Notes: generated by a model from the sequence alone, not told the origin. A DNA stretch of 64,000 bases from Bacteroidetes bacterium SW_9_63_38 (GCA_003022435.1 PXUA01000006.1:62001-126000); one strand, 5' to 3'; shown: positions 17,324-25,606, counted from the first letter of the stretch. Translations and numbers: made by a program.

Positions 17324-17858
17324 ATGGTTCAGATCGACGCAACGTACGAAGGCGATCTCAACTGCACGGCCGAGCACGTGCCATCCGGCGTGACGCTCAC
17401 CACCGATGCGCCTGAGGACAACCACGGTCGCGGCGAGTCCTTTTCGCCCACGGACCTTGTGGCCACGGCCCTAGTGCAGCTTCAACTGGTCCGTTGTGCA
17501 ATCGGGCTTTGGACGGACCTCGTCCGTCCATACCTCAAGCTGGAGCTTGGAGCAATAGCAAACTGCTTTCCCCAAAAGATCGTTTGAAGCTGCACTAGGC
17601 ACGTGCGTCGCCACCATCATGGGCATCCAGGCCGATCAGCACGATCTCGACCTAGCGGGTATGGAGATCCGGGTCGAGAAGGAGATGGCCTCGAACCCCC
17701 GCCGCATCGACGCGCTGCGAACGGAGGTGTGGATGCCGACGGCGCTTGACGAGACGGTGCGAACCCGGCTGGAAAAAGGCGCACGGCACTGCCCGGTCCA
17801 CAACAGCATCGATGTGGACATCGACGCCCCGATCGTTTTTCATTGGCCGGAGCCGTAG
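17324..17858 (+). pseudogene. OsmC-family peroxiredoxin-like gene split by a MITE
   Basis: The N-terminal half (MVQIDATYEGDLNCTAEHVP up to SPTDLVATAL) and the C-terminal half (GTCVATIMGI through CPVHNSIDVDI and FHWPEP) form one OsmC/YhfA-like protein of about 136 residues. OsmC proteins reduce organic peroxides using two Cys, here in GTCVATIM and HCPVHNS. A 120-bp element plus a 4-bp duplication sits exactly between Leu and Gly of ATALGTC, just before the first Cys. The first half reads into the element and stops at 17585. Removing 124 bp restores the frame perfectly, so this is a recent loss of function. Confidence 0.9.
17471..17598. mobile_element. MITE-like element, copy 1 (120 bp) with CTAG duplication
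   Basis: The element spans 17475-17594 and begins TGCAGCTTCAA and ends TTGAAGCTGCA, an 11-bp perfect inverted repeat. CTAG flanks both ends (17471-17474 and 17595-17598). Compared with copies 2 and 3 (97 bp) it has about 23 extra bases forming a perfect 9-bp hairpin, TGGACGGAC-CTC-GTCCGTCCA. No protein is encoded. Confidence 0.92.
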
Positions 17859-18118
17859 AGGCTCGAAGGGCGCGGGGCGAGTGGGAGCGAGGGGGCGGCG
17901 CCATTTTTCTATCCCGTGAGGATTCGATCCGGGGCCGAAGCGCGACGCGTTTCGAAAACTCCCACCGGAAACGGGGGTATAGAGTGGGGACATTCAGTCG
18001 AGCCCGCCCGTTGTCGTCGTGGGCGAGTGTGCCCTTCGGAACGGCGTCCTCGAGGTGCGGGAGCTGCATTCTGGAGCTGCGAGGCGGGATCGCTTTTTGA
18101 ACTCACTCCCGTATCCGT

Positions 18119-18499
18119 ATGCCTCCTGTCGTGTTTGTCGCTCTCGGTGGTGCCTGCGGGGCCATGGCCCGCTACGGGACTGGTCGCCTCGTGGCGTCGC
18201 TCGTCGAGCACCCGTTTCCGTGGGGCACCTGGACCGTCAATCTACTCGGGTGTTTTCTGATCGGGATGACGGTGCCCCTTTTCGCGCAGTTTAGCGGCGC
18301 CAAGCGCACGCGCTTCTTCCTCGTCGTGGGCTTTGTGGGGTCATTTACGACGTTCTCCACCTTCAGTCTCGACACGGTTGCCCTCTGGGACGACGGGCAC
18401 GGCTGGCTGGGCCTGCTCAATACCGTCGGTAGTCTCGCCTGCGGGCTCGTGCTCGTGGCGGCAGGCCGGGAGGTGAGTGCGTGGCTGCTCGGGGGGTGA
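18119..18499 (+). CDS. crcB: fluoride ion channel FluC/CrcB
   Basis: A 126-residue, four-helix membrane protein that forms dual-topology dimers exporting toxic fluoride. Signatures are GGACGAMARYGTGR at the N-terminus, the polar-track Asn in WTVNLLGCFLIG, and the fluoride-selective GFVGSFTTFSTFSLD. Length is normal for the family. I looked for a fluoride riboswitch in the 260 bp upstream and did not find a convincing one. It is a single gene facing the decayed Lon-like gene, with a palindrome array in between. Confidence 0.92.
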   Translation: MPPVVFVALGGACGAMARYGTGRLVASLVEHPFPWGTWTVNLLGCFLIGMTVPLFAQFSGAKRTRFFLVVGFVGSFTTFSTFSLDTVALWDDGHGWLGLLNTVGSLACGLVLVAAGREVSAWLLGG

Positions 18500-18545
18500 G
18501 CGTCTGGGCGTCTGCAGTATGGGAGGGTGGAAGTATGTGGGCAAT

Positions 18546-18563
18546 GTCCCGACTACTGTCGGG
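18546..18563. repeat. dispersed TCCCGAC/GTCGGGA palindrome
   Basis: TCCCGACTACTGTCGGGA has 7-bp arms around TACT. A fully palindromic relative lies inside the transposase remnant at 62645-62662. Confidence 0.6.
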
Positions 18564-18617
18564 AGATGTGAGTGGGGCTCAGGTGCTTGCACCCACACCT
18601 TCATACCCGAACGGAGC

Positions 18618-18685
18618 TGTCTCACTCGTGAGACTGTCTCACCCGTGAGACTGTCCCACCGGTGGGACTATCCCACCGGTGGGAC
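18618..18685. repeat. array of four tandem 17-bp palindromes
   Basis: Units at 18618, 18635, 18652 and 18669 have exactly 17-bp period: two GTCTCAC-NN-GTGAGAC units followed by two (G/A)TCCCACCGGTGGGAC units. Each unit is self-complementary, and the change between the first and second pair alters both arms together (TC to CC, GA to GG). It lies between two convergent genes and may work as a terminator or a protein-binding array. Confidence 0.9.
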
Positions 18686-18734
18686 TCGAACGAGTTCGGC
18701 TGCGGAGTTGGTATTACAGCCGTGTTTGGTATTA

Positions 18735-20088
18735 CTACGAGGCGTCGTCGGGGTGCGCGAACGCGCGTCGCTGTTCGGCGAAGGTGCGCAGCCGGGCCTC
18801 GACCCATCCGTTGACGGTGTCGTCCGGGAAGGCCTCCTGTTCGTCGCGCGTGCCGGCCTCGATCCCGGTCATCAATTCGAGGCCCTGGTCGATGGTCTCG
18901 ACGGGGTAGACGTGAAACTCTCCGGCCTCGGCGGCGGCGACCACGCCGGGCCGCAGCATCAGGTGATCGGTGTTGGCGGCGGGGATGAGCACGCCCTGGT
19001 CGCCCGTGAGGCCGCGATCGCGACAGACGTCGAAGAAGCCCTCGGTTTTTCGTTGACGCCCCCGATGGGCTGGACCACGCCGTGCTGGTTCACCGACCCG
19101 GTGACGGCCAAGTCCTGCCGCAGCGGCACGTCGGCCAGCGCCGAGAGCAGCACGTAGAGCTCGACGGAGGAGGCACTGTCCCCGTCGATGCCGCCGTAGG
19201 CCTGTTCGAAGACGGGGCTGCCCGAGAGGGACAACGGATAATCCTGTGCGTAGCGGCCCTGCAGGAAGCCCGAGAGAATGAACACGCCCTTCGAGTGAAT
19301 GGGGCCGCTGGGGGCCGCCTCGCGGTCGATGTTCACAATCTCGCCCTCGTCGAGCCGCACGCGGGCGGTGATGCGGTTGGGCTTGCCGAAGCTGAAGCCC
19401 CCGAGCTCGAGGTACGAGAGGCCGTTGATCTGGCCGACCGGCGCGCCGTCCGTGTCACTGTGGTCGACGATGAGGTTGACCTGATAGCGGCGCCAGAAGG
19501 TCCCGTCCAGCTGCGGCTGCGCACCGCCCTGTTGGCCTTGCTGCTGGAGCACGGGCGTCTGCGACTGCTGCTGTTCTCCGTTCTGGACGGCCTGGGCGAA
19601 CACGTCGGCGTTGTCGACGAGGTCCTCCCGCACGTCTTCCTCCACCATCTCGCGGCACGACTGGTACTCCTCGCTTTCGAACGCGGCCGGGAGCGCGGTC
19701 TTGAGCGTTTCAATCAGGGCGTCTACATCGTCCTTGAGCGCCTGTCCGCGGCCGGCCGGAAGGCGAAGCACGGTCGGCGACCGCCCCTCGTCGAAGTTGT
19801 TGACGTAGCACCAGTCGGGCGGCGTCTCCTCGTCGGCGGCCTGCTCCTCCAGTAGGTGCGTCACGGGCTCGCGGCGGCCGTGCCCGGCGGCCCGAGGGCA
19901 AACACGTTGTAGCCGTCGCTTTCCATGGTCATGCCGAACTCCAGGGCCTCGACGGCCCGGTCCTGGCCCACCACCTGCGTCTCGGCGGGCAGGTCGTCGG
20001 TCGTGTTGAAGTCGAAGTGCGAGGGGTCGAACCGGGTGCGAAGGGCGTCGGGCGAGAGGGCGTCGGTCATCGAGTCGTGCGGAGACAT
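18735..20088 (-). pseudogene. Lon-like ATP-dependent protease (S16), frameshifted and internally deleted
   Basis: Pieces of a LonB-type protease lie in three frames. The N-terminus ([27 protein letters not shown]) shifts frame just after the P-loop start, where GGC replaces the expected GGGC. The middle continues to [14 protein letters not shown] and then joins directly to [14 protein letters not shown], so the rest of the ATPase and linker, several hundred residues in relatives, is missing. The protease domain is intact, including the catalytic Ser in [11 protein letters not shown], until GGVNEK, where one A lost from an A-run shifts the frame again before [12 protein letters not shown]. It cannot make a working Lon. 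Confidence 0.85.
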
Positions 20089-20136
20089 TCGTTGGGGGCA
20101 GGAGTAGACGGAACGGTCGGAGACCGCGGGGGACTG

Positions 20137-20430
20137 TTAGTCCCGCCCGACAAAGAAGTATAGGAGGGCGCCGAGGAGGGGAAAGAAGACGATGAAGAGG
20201 CTCCACAGCACCTTGCCGCCGACTTCGTAGTCGTCGCCGCCCAGCAGATCGAGGAGGGCCACGATGTCGAGCACGATGACGACCGTGCCGCAGATGCCCC
20301 ATTGCGGCTGCTGGAGGCGTTCGATGAGGTCGGGGCCGCCGCAGCCGGTGAGCAGCACGGCGAGCGGGGCGAGCACGAGAGGAAGGAAGCGAGAAGGGAC
20401 GGGTGAGGGGCGAGACGGGGAATCCATCAT
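20137..20430 (-). CDS. small lipoprotein with PLD-nuclease N-terminal-like membrane segment
   Basis: A 97-residue protein with a signal peptide and lipobox-like VLLTGCGG near residue 30, then [20 protein letters not shown] and [22 protein letters not shown], two hydrophobic segments. The second resembles the PLDc_N domain (short membrane region with a W-x-F-P-x-G-x-x-Y-x-x-x-G pattern). Function is unknown; such proteins are presumed envelope components. Translation could start at either of two adjacent Met codons. Confidence 0.7.
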   Translation of the reverse strand: MMDSPSRPSPVPSRFLPLVLAPLAVLLTGCGGPDLIERLQQPQWGICGTVVIVLDIVALLDLLGGDDYEVGGKVLWSLFIVFFPLLGALLYFFVGRD

Positions 20431-20478
20431 AGCGCAACGGGCGGGGGATGAAGGAGGCAGCCGATACGGGCAACTGAT

Positions 20479-20514
20479 GACGTTAAACGGGCGAACGTCT
20501 GAACGTTCAACGAA
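20479..20514. repeat. AACGTT word-repeat block
   Basis: GACGTTAAACG, GCGAACGTCTG and GAACGTTCAACG follow one another. It shares its word with the blocks at 15708 and 26148 and sits in the divergent space before dusB. Confidence 0.65.
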
Positions 20515-20595
20515 TCCGCAGGAACCACCGCCGCCCCTCGATTCGTTTTCACCCCTCCGCTATTCGATGACCGCCGATCCCCCATTCGTTCGACC

Positions 20596-21735
20596 ATGCA
20601 GATTGGGCACCTCGACTTCGACGACCGGCCGCTCTTCCTCGCCCCGATGGAGGACGTGAGCGACCCGCCGTTTCGCATCCTCTGCAAGCGGTACGGGGCC
20701 GACATGATGTACACCGAGTTCGTGTCGTCGGCGGGCCTGCTGCGCGAGCAAGAGCATGAGCACCAGAAGCTGGAGATTTTCGACGAGGAGCGGCCCATCG
20801 GCATCCAGGTATGGGGCGGCGGCATCGACGAGGTTCGGAACGCCACGCCGATGGTGGACGCTGCGGGGCCGGATGTGATCGATATCAACTTTGGGTGTCC
20901 GGTACACAAGATTGTGCAGAAGGACGGCGGGGCCGGGGTGCTGCGCAACCTCGACAAGATGAAGCGCATCACAGCGGCGGTGATGGAGGAGGCCACCCGC
21001 CCGGTCACCGTCAAGACGCGCCTCGGCTGGGACGACGACTCGATCCACATCGTGGACGTGGCGAAGATGTTCGAGGACATGGGTGTGGCGGCCCTCACGG
21101 TGCACGCCCGGACCCGCGAGCAGAAGTACAAGGGCGACGCGCGCTGGGAGTGGCTCCGCAAAATCAAACAGGAGGGCGTGCGCGACATGCCGTTCATTGG
21201 CAACGGCGACGCGCTGGACCCGGAGGCCATCGAGGCGATGTTCGAGGAGACCGGCGTGGACGGCGTCATGATGGGCCGCGGGGCGCTGGGCAACCCGTGG
21301 ATTTTTAACCGGGCCAAGAAATACATGGAGACCGGCGAGCTGCCGCCGCCGCCCGACTGGGAGGAGCGCGTGCAGGTGGTCGCCGAGCACCTGTCGCTCA
21401 AGTGCGAGTGGCTGGGCGAGCGCAACGGCGTGCTAGAGATGCGCAAGAACTACAGCAGCTACTTCAAGGGCTTCCGCAACGCGTCGACCCTGCGGCACAA
21501 GCTCATGCAGCCGGAGACGAAGAACGGGGTGCTGGAGGTCCTGCTCAACTTTAAGCCCGACGCCCCCGACATCCAGCTTCCGTCGGCGTCGCTGCCGGAG
21601 CAGACCGCCAACCCGGGCGCGGTCGACACCAAGAAGCCCGACGTGCCGGACACCCTGCCGTCGCCGGGGGGAGACGGGGCCGAGGCAGATGGAGGGGAAA
21701 CAGCCCCGGCCGATCCGCCGCCGTCGATCGCATAA
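20596..21735 (+). CDS. dusB: tRNA-dihydrouridine synthase DusB
   Basis: A flavoenzyme that reduces uridine to dihydrouridine in tRNA D-loops, 379 residues. The TIM-barrel start is FLAPMEDVSDPPFR, with FMN and tRNA-site motifs DINFGCPVHKIVQKDGGAGVLR, the catalytic Cys being in FGCPVHK. The segments VTVKTRLGWD, TVHARTREQKYKGDARW, FIGNGDAL and VDGVMMGRGALGNPWIF are classic. The last 60 residues after PDAPDIQ are Pro/Asp-rich and probably disordered, an addition to the core family. The start is at 20596. Confidence 0.93.
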   Translation: MQIGHLDFDDRPLFLAPMEDVSDPPFRILCKRYGADMMYTEFVSSAGLLREQEHEHQKLEIFDEERPIGIQVWGGGIDEVRNATPMVDAAGPDVIDINFGCPVHKIVQKDGGAGVLRNLDKMKRITAAVMEEATRPVTVKTRLGWDDDSIHIVDVAKMFEDMGVAALTVHARTREQKYKGDARWEWLRKIKQEGVRDMPFIGNGDALDPEAIEAMFEETGVDGVMMGRGALGNPWIFNRAKKYMETGELPPPPDWEERVQVVAEHLSLKCEWLGERNGVLEMRKNYSSYFKGFRNASTLRHKLMQPETKNGVLEVLLNFKPDAPDIQLPSASLPEQTANPGAVDTKKPDVPDTLPSPGGDGAEADGGETAPADPPPSIA

Positions 21736-22629
21736 GGCAGGAAAGATCCGGGGCATTACCGTGGAGACGGCCGCATCTTTCAGGCTTCCACGCCTTCAAG
21801 CGTACATGCGTGCCTCCCGCTCGGGCACGATACGATCACGTTCCGTTTCCCACACGGAGACTTCAGCGCCCTCCCACCAGTCTTTACCTCTTCGTGCTGG
21901 TACGGCAGTCCAACAAAATCTGGGATTTCCGCAGCCGCGACGAAAAGTGGGCTACGCACGTTCTCACGGATCGGCAAGACCAACGTGTGAAATCCAATCA
22001 ATCTCTTGGCCGATTTCTTCCCCGCCGGGAGCTTCCTTTTTGCATCCGCGACAACTGTCGGGATACACATCGGTCCGGGCGGCGGCGTCGGTGCGGAGTG
22101 TTTTGGAGGAGGACACCGAGGGACCGGTGTGCCAGCAGTTTGGCAAGACGTAGAAGAAGTGAGGACAAGTATGCAGTGGTGTAGAGAGAATACTGCTTCT
22201 GTTCCAAGCGAGCAGAGCTGCTCCAGCGATACCCGACGCTGGTGTGAAGACACGTGAACATAATGAGCTGTGACTGATTCATTGAACCTATTTTCAAAGG
22301 AAAGCGGGAATCAGCACAGAGGCTGTAGTACGACGCCGGATTAGGAAACGTTAGAACAGAGACGCAAACACCCCCGAAGTGTCCCAGGAATTCATTAACA
22401 CTAAAGTCACCATAAGTCAAAAAGTCACAGGAACTCGTTCTGGAGGCACCTCTACCGTGTAACCGGTTCCGATCCCGATAAGCACCTTTTGCATCGGGCT
22501 CTTGTGGCTTCTTTGCTGCAGGCATTTCCCTGCGAGCAAAGAAAAGGGCTCGGACGAGAGCAGGAAACGAACCGGCGTGTGTGTCCGACTCACCTCCATT
22601 TTCACTCTCTCACAAGAGGCAATCCAGTT
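21736..22629. other. 890-bp intergenic region after dusB
   Basis: It contains a word-repeat block (21781-21844) and otherwise no convincing gene. A minus-strand frame from 22253 to 21780 is open, but its translation is compositionally irregular. Base composition is less GC-rich than the surroundings, as in the module that follows. Transcription signals for the Roadblock gene should be in the last 150 bp. Confidence 0.45.
21781..21844. repeat. GCTTCCACGCC word block with conserved flank, copy 1
   Basis: GGCTTCCACGCCTTCAAGCG and related words are followed by CCGCTCGGG and then ACGATACGATCACGTTC. The same combination recurs at 24946-25034, with about 23 of 27 bases shared in the flank. Confidence 0.6.
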
Positions 22630-23010
22630 ATGGCTACTCAGACGAACGACGTACAGGACTCCCTCGACGCTCTTATGGACATTCAAGGAGCCCTCGGGGG
22701 CGCCATCGTTGATTACCAAAGCGGCATGACACTCGGCACCATTGGGGGAGGCGACCTCGATATGGAACTGGCCGGGGCCGGCAATACCGAGGTGGTGCGA
22801 GCGAAGAGGAATGTGGCTCACGATCTTGGTCTTGAGGGTTCAATTCAGGACATCCTAATCACGCTTGAAGGTCAGTACCACCTCATTCGACTGTGCGAGA
22901 AACATGAGGATGTCTTTATCTACCTCGCAATCGACCAGGACCAGGGCAATCTGGGATTGGCGCGGCGGTCAGTCGACAAGATCGACGAGAAGCTTGACCT
23001 TGACTTATAG
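22630..23010 (+). CDS. Roadblock/LC7-like protein
   Basis: A 126-residue protein resembling the Roadblock/LC7 fold: an N-terminal helix (DSLDALMDIQGALGG), a strand with AIVDYQSGMTLGTIG where the family has a substrate- or partner-facing loop, a central helix, then LILITL-like strands (ILITLEGQYHLIRLC, VFIYLAIDQD) and a last helix. These proteins usually regulate small GTPases or partner P-loop ATPases. It is followed after 247 bp by a ParA-type ATPase, which supports a polarity or positioning role. AAGAGG lies about 12 bases before ATG 22630. Confidence 0.7.
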   Translation: MATQTNDVQDSLDALMDIQGALGGAIVDYQSGMTLGTIGGGDLDMELAGAGNTEVVRAKRNVAHDLGLEGSIQDILITLEGQYHLIRLCEKHEDVFIYLAIDQDQGNLGLARRSVDKIDEKLDLDL

Positions 23011-23257
23011 CGGCTGAGGACTCTTGCATCGGAGGCCTCCCAGTCGATAGGTCTTCCGAAGCTGGCGTTGCGGAGGTAGGCCCCCCTCCCCGATAGTGCC
23101 GTGAAGGTGTCCCTTGCGGTGCGATGAGGGACGGCTGGAGGTCACGTCGTGGGGGGCGCCTCGCAATTTCTGTAGGGAGTGAGTAAGGACAGGTGTATGC
23201 AAAACTGGAGCAACGCCGTTTTCTCTTCATGGTCGCCCGTGCCGTATCTGTTTGGTT

Positions 23258-24073
23258 ATGATCAAGACGATTCCGGTTATCAACAACAAAGGCGGAGTGG
23301 GGAAAACCACGACTACCGTCAGCCTTGCCGCTGGGCTCGGAAAGGTTGGCAACCAAGTGCTGGTTGTGGATCTGGACAGTCAAGGGTCGGCCTCCTTCGC
23401 GTTGGGCTTGGATCGCGACGACCTGGATCCCTCCACTGCCGACGTGCTATTTGAGGAGAAGCACCCGTCGGAGGTAATTCAATCCACCGCCACGGAGAAT
23501 GTCGACATACTCACCGGCTCTCTGCGCCTAGCGGACATGGGTACCGTTTTGTCCTCCGTGGAGGGACGGGAAAAACGGCTCGCCCGGGCACTCTCGACCA
23601 TCGAGGGTCAGTACGATGCGATTTTGATCGATTGTGCCCCTTCCACTTCCCTCCTGACCGTGAACGCACTGGTGGCGGCGGATGCCTTCGTCATCCCTGT
23701 TTCTCCCTCCTATCTTTCCCTTGAAGGCGTAGTGAGTCTCGGGGAGGTGGTGAAGAACGTACGCATGAGTCTTGGTGAGGCCGCTCCGGTGTTGGGCGTG
23801 CTTCTTACCATGGTACAGCGAGACGATGAGGAGACGCGTGCCATCATCGAAGAGGTGCGACATCACTACGGCGGGAAGGTCTTCGACACGGAGGTGCAGT
23901 ACGATCCGGCCCTTGAAGAAGCCCCGACGCGCGGCGCCTCGGTGTTCGACTACGCTCCCGATTCGCAGGGGGCGGTGCAGTACCGGGAGGTCGTTGGCGA
24001 GATGCTGGACCGAATGGAACGATACGGGTCCGTATACAGCACCGTTCGGGAGAAAAAGTCGGAGCGGACGTAG
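23258..24073 (+). CDS. ParA/MinD-type ATPase
   Basis: A 271-residue deviant-Walker ATPase. The P-loop is NNKGGVGKTT (residues 9-18) with both signature Lys; switch I is VVDLDSQGSASFALG and Walker B is AILIDCAPSTSLL. ParA proteins form dynamic dimers on DNA or membrane and move plasmids, chromosomes or protein clusters. No ParB gene or parS-like site is visible nearby; instead a Roadblock protein precedes it and an acidic protein follows after 60 bp. This suggests positioning of a protein cargo rather than DNA, which is inference. Confidence 0.88.
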   Translation: MIKTIPVINNKGGVGKTTTTVSLAAGLGKVGNQVLVVDLDSQGSASFALGLDRDDLDPSTADVLFEEKHPSEVIQSTATENVDILTGSLRLADMGTVLSSVEGREKRLARALSTIEGQYDAILIDCAPSTSLLTVNALVAADAFVIPVSPSYLSLEGVVSLGEVVKNVRMSLGEAAPVLGVLLTMVQRDDEETRAIIEEVRHHYGGKVFDTEVQYDPALEEAPTRGASVFDYAPDSQGAVQYREVVGEMLDRMERYGSVYSTVREKKSERT

Positions 24074-24133
24074 ATCCGCTTGAGCTTCGCTTCATCTGTA
24101 CGCCGTCATCTCCAAAAAACCTAGCGCATTGCT

Positions 24134-24538
24134 ATGGCCGACGACAATGGCATGTTTTTCAGTAGCGTATTCGATGAACCGGAAGACGATCCGCTTCTGG
24201 AGGATGAGGAGCCTTCTTCCGACGCGTCCTCGGAGCCTACTCAGCAGCACGAAATGCCATCGTGGCTGGACGAGGAAGAACGTACGGCCTCTTCGGAGAC
24301 CGAAGAGGACCCCGATCCCGCCCAGAAGACAATTATTGTGGATCAGCGGTCGGGAAAGCGCAAAGGGCTCGACGAGTTGAATCGGTGCATCGAAGAAGGA
24401 TGGGAGTTGGTTGGGCTTGCTCTCCATCAGCCCGACAACCAGTCCGGCTCCGCGGCTGCTCCTGTCAATCGTCAGTTCGTTGCCGAGTTGTCACAGGAGG
24501 GACCGTCATCTCTCTTCGACTTCGGCACCGAGGCATAG
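24134..24538 (+). CDS. acidic protein downstream of ParA, function unknown
   Basis: A 134-residue protein. Its first 65 residues are strongly acidic and probably disordered (DEPEDDPLLEDEEPSSD). A small folded-looking part follows: TIIVDQRSGKRKGLDELNRC and IEEGWELVGLALHQP, reminiscent of short DUF4177-like domains. The C-terminus ends FDFGTEA. It begins 60 bp after the ParA stop and is probably cotranscribed, so it could be the adaptor linking ParA to its cargo. I do not recognise a named family. Confidence 0.65.
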   Translation: MADDNGMFFSSVFDEPEDDPLLEDEEPSSDASSEPTQQHEMPSWLDEEERTASSETEEDPDPAQKTIIVDQRSGKRKGLDELNRCIEEGWELVGLALHQPDNQSGSAAAPVNRQFVAELSQEGPSSLFDFGTEA

Positions 24539-24756
24539 TTCGTGGAAGAGAAAAGGAATCTCCTGCGGAGGGAACGAGCGATGATGACGAGGAGTCCGGA
24601 AAAGCGTTCAGCTCCAGAAGAGGATCATCGGACGTAGGCACGAGCAAGTCCGTCCTGCTCCTGTCGAGGGCAGAACTGCATAGAGGGTCCGAAGGCGTGG
24701 GGAATGGAGGCCCTGACGCATCGTGTTAAAAGAAACCCATCGTCAGCGAGTCCCGA

Positions 24757-24963
24757 TCATGTGTCGGAGGAGGTTGGCAGCTCCATCGTCTTCCGCCCTG
24801 CGAGGCGTTTGAGCACGAAGCGCGTGATTTTACGGCGTAGCTGGAGCGGAATATCGGCGCTCTTAGCAATGTTCTTGATGTTGACCTCGAAACGGCTGCG
24901 CGTGGAAACCGCCGACTGTCCACTTTCCCGAGGCAACTCCAGTTCCGCCTCCAAAGCTTCCAT
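24757..24963 (-). CDS. possible small basic protein
   Basis: A 68-residue candidate, MEALEAELELPRESG then FEVNIKNIAKSADIPLQLRR and KITRFVLKRLAGR, with a basic amphipathic C-terminal half. The start codon lies inside a word-repeat block (24946-24990), so the first residues are encoded by repeat words. No family is recognised, and it may be a chance frame. Confidence 0.25.
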   Translation of the reverse strand: MEALEAELELPRESGQSAVSTRSRFEVNIKNIAKSADIPLQLRRKITRFVLKRLAGRKTMELPTSSDT

Positions 24964-25034
24964 GCCTCCACGCCTGCCAACATACACGCTTGCCACCCTC
25001 CCCCCGCTCGGGTACACTACGATAACGTTCTGCT
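24946..25034. repeat. GCTTCCATGCCTCCACGCC word block with conserved flank, copy 2
   Basis: GCTTCCATGCCTCCACGCCT and related words precede CCGCTCGGG and ACTACGATAACGTTC. It is a second copy of the composite arrangement at 21781-21844. It ends 25 bp before the SCP2-like gene and may carry its promoter. Confidence 0.6.
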
Positions 25035-25059
25035 TTCGCAAACAACGTCTCGCTTTCCG

Positions 25060-25503
25060 ATGAGTGACGATGCCCCCCGCTACTGGACCCCGGAATTCGT
25101 CGAGGCCTTCGTCGAGTCCGTCAACAGCGACGAGGAGTTTCAGGACAAGGCCGGGTCCTTCTCCGAGACCGTCGAGCTGCGCTGCCTGGGCACGCCCGAC
25201 GACGAAGACGTATCGGCCACCTACGCGTTCGAAGACGGCCAGATCGTAGACGTGGACCTCTGGATCGACGATGCCCCGTCCGACCAGATGCGCGACGAAC
25301 CGGTGGATAAGAGCGAGGTCATGGTGCGCGCCACGGCGCCGTACGACGTGTGGGTCAAGATGGACAAGGGCGAGATGGGCTCCACTGAGGCCCTGGCGTC
25401 GCCGGACTATCAGATCGAAGGGGCGATGATGAAGATCATGTCCAACATGGGCGTCTTTCGCGGGTTGAACAAAGTCGCTGCCCATGTCGAGAAGACGTAC
25501 TAA
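25060..25503 (+). CDS. SCP2-like sterol/lipid-carrier domain protein
   Basis: A 147-residue single-domain protein with an SCP2-like pattern: a first helix (FVEAFVESVNSDEEFQDKA), beta strands around TYAFEDGQIVDVDLWI, and the C-terminal segment VMVRATAPYDVWVKMDKGE followed by EGAMMKIMSNMGVFRGL. SCP2 domains bind fatty acyl-CoA or other lipids. The neighbouring phasin and wax-ester/diacylglycerol acyltransferase genes make a lipid-storage role plausible. It is separated from the phasin gene by a repeat-rich spacer. Confidence 0.7.
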   Translation: MSDDAPRYWTPEFVEAFVESVNSDEEFQDKAGSFSETVELRCLGTPDDEDVSATYAFEDGQIVDVDLWIDDAPSDQMRDEPVDKSEVMVRATAPYDVWVKMDKGEMGSTEALASPDYQIEGAMMKIMSNMGVFRGLNKVAAHVEKTY

Positions 25504-25602
25504 CTCGTGAGGCGTGAGCCGTGATGCGTGATCCCGGCAGGGGGCATGACCGGTCGGCTCAATGTCTCATTCGCACTTCGCCACTCGAAAATCGACACTG
25601 CA
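25504..25602. repeat. two-theme word-repeat spacer, SCP2-phasin
   Basis: The left part (25504-25533) repeats CGTGAGGCGTGAGCCGTGAT-like words, as before sdhA. The right part (25561-25602) uses ATTCGCACTTCGCCACTCGA-like words, as before sdhB. Two word themes are therefore combined in one spacer. Confidence 0.65.
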
Positions 25603-25606
25603 CGCC

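Noticed and set aside
16108-17415. A 435-residue plus-strand open frame opposite the aminotransferase
   Set aside because: The class IV aminotransferase on the other strand has all catalytic residues; this frame has none of any family.
17859-18118. A fluoride riboswitch upstream of crcB
   Set aside because: I looked for the GGNGATGG...TTCGCC pattern and its pseudoknot partner and saw no convincing match.
22052-22068. A third copy of the TCCCGACA/TGTCGGGA palindrome
   Set aside because: Only one arm (ACTGTCGGGA) is intact, so it cannot be distinguished from chance.
21780-22253. A 157-residue minus-strand gene after dusB
   Set aside because: The translation is Pro/Ser/Cys-rich and irregular, its end overlaps a word-repeat block, and no family is recognised.
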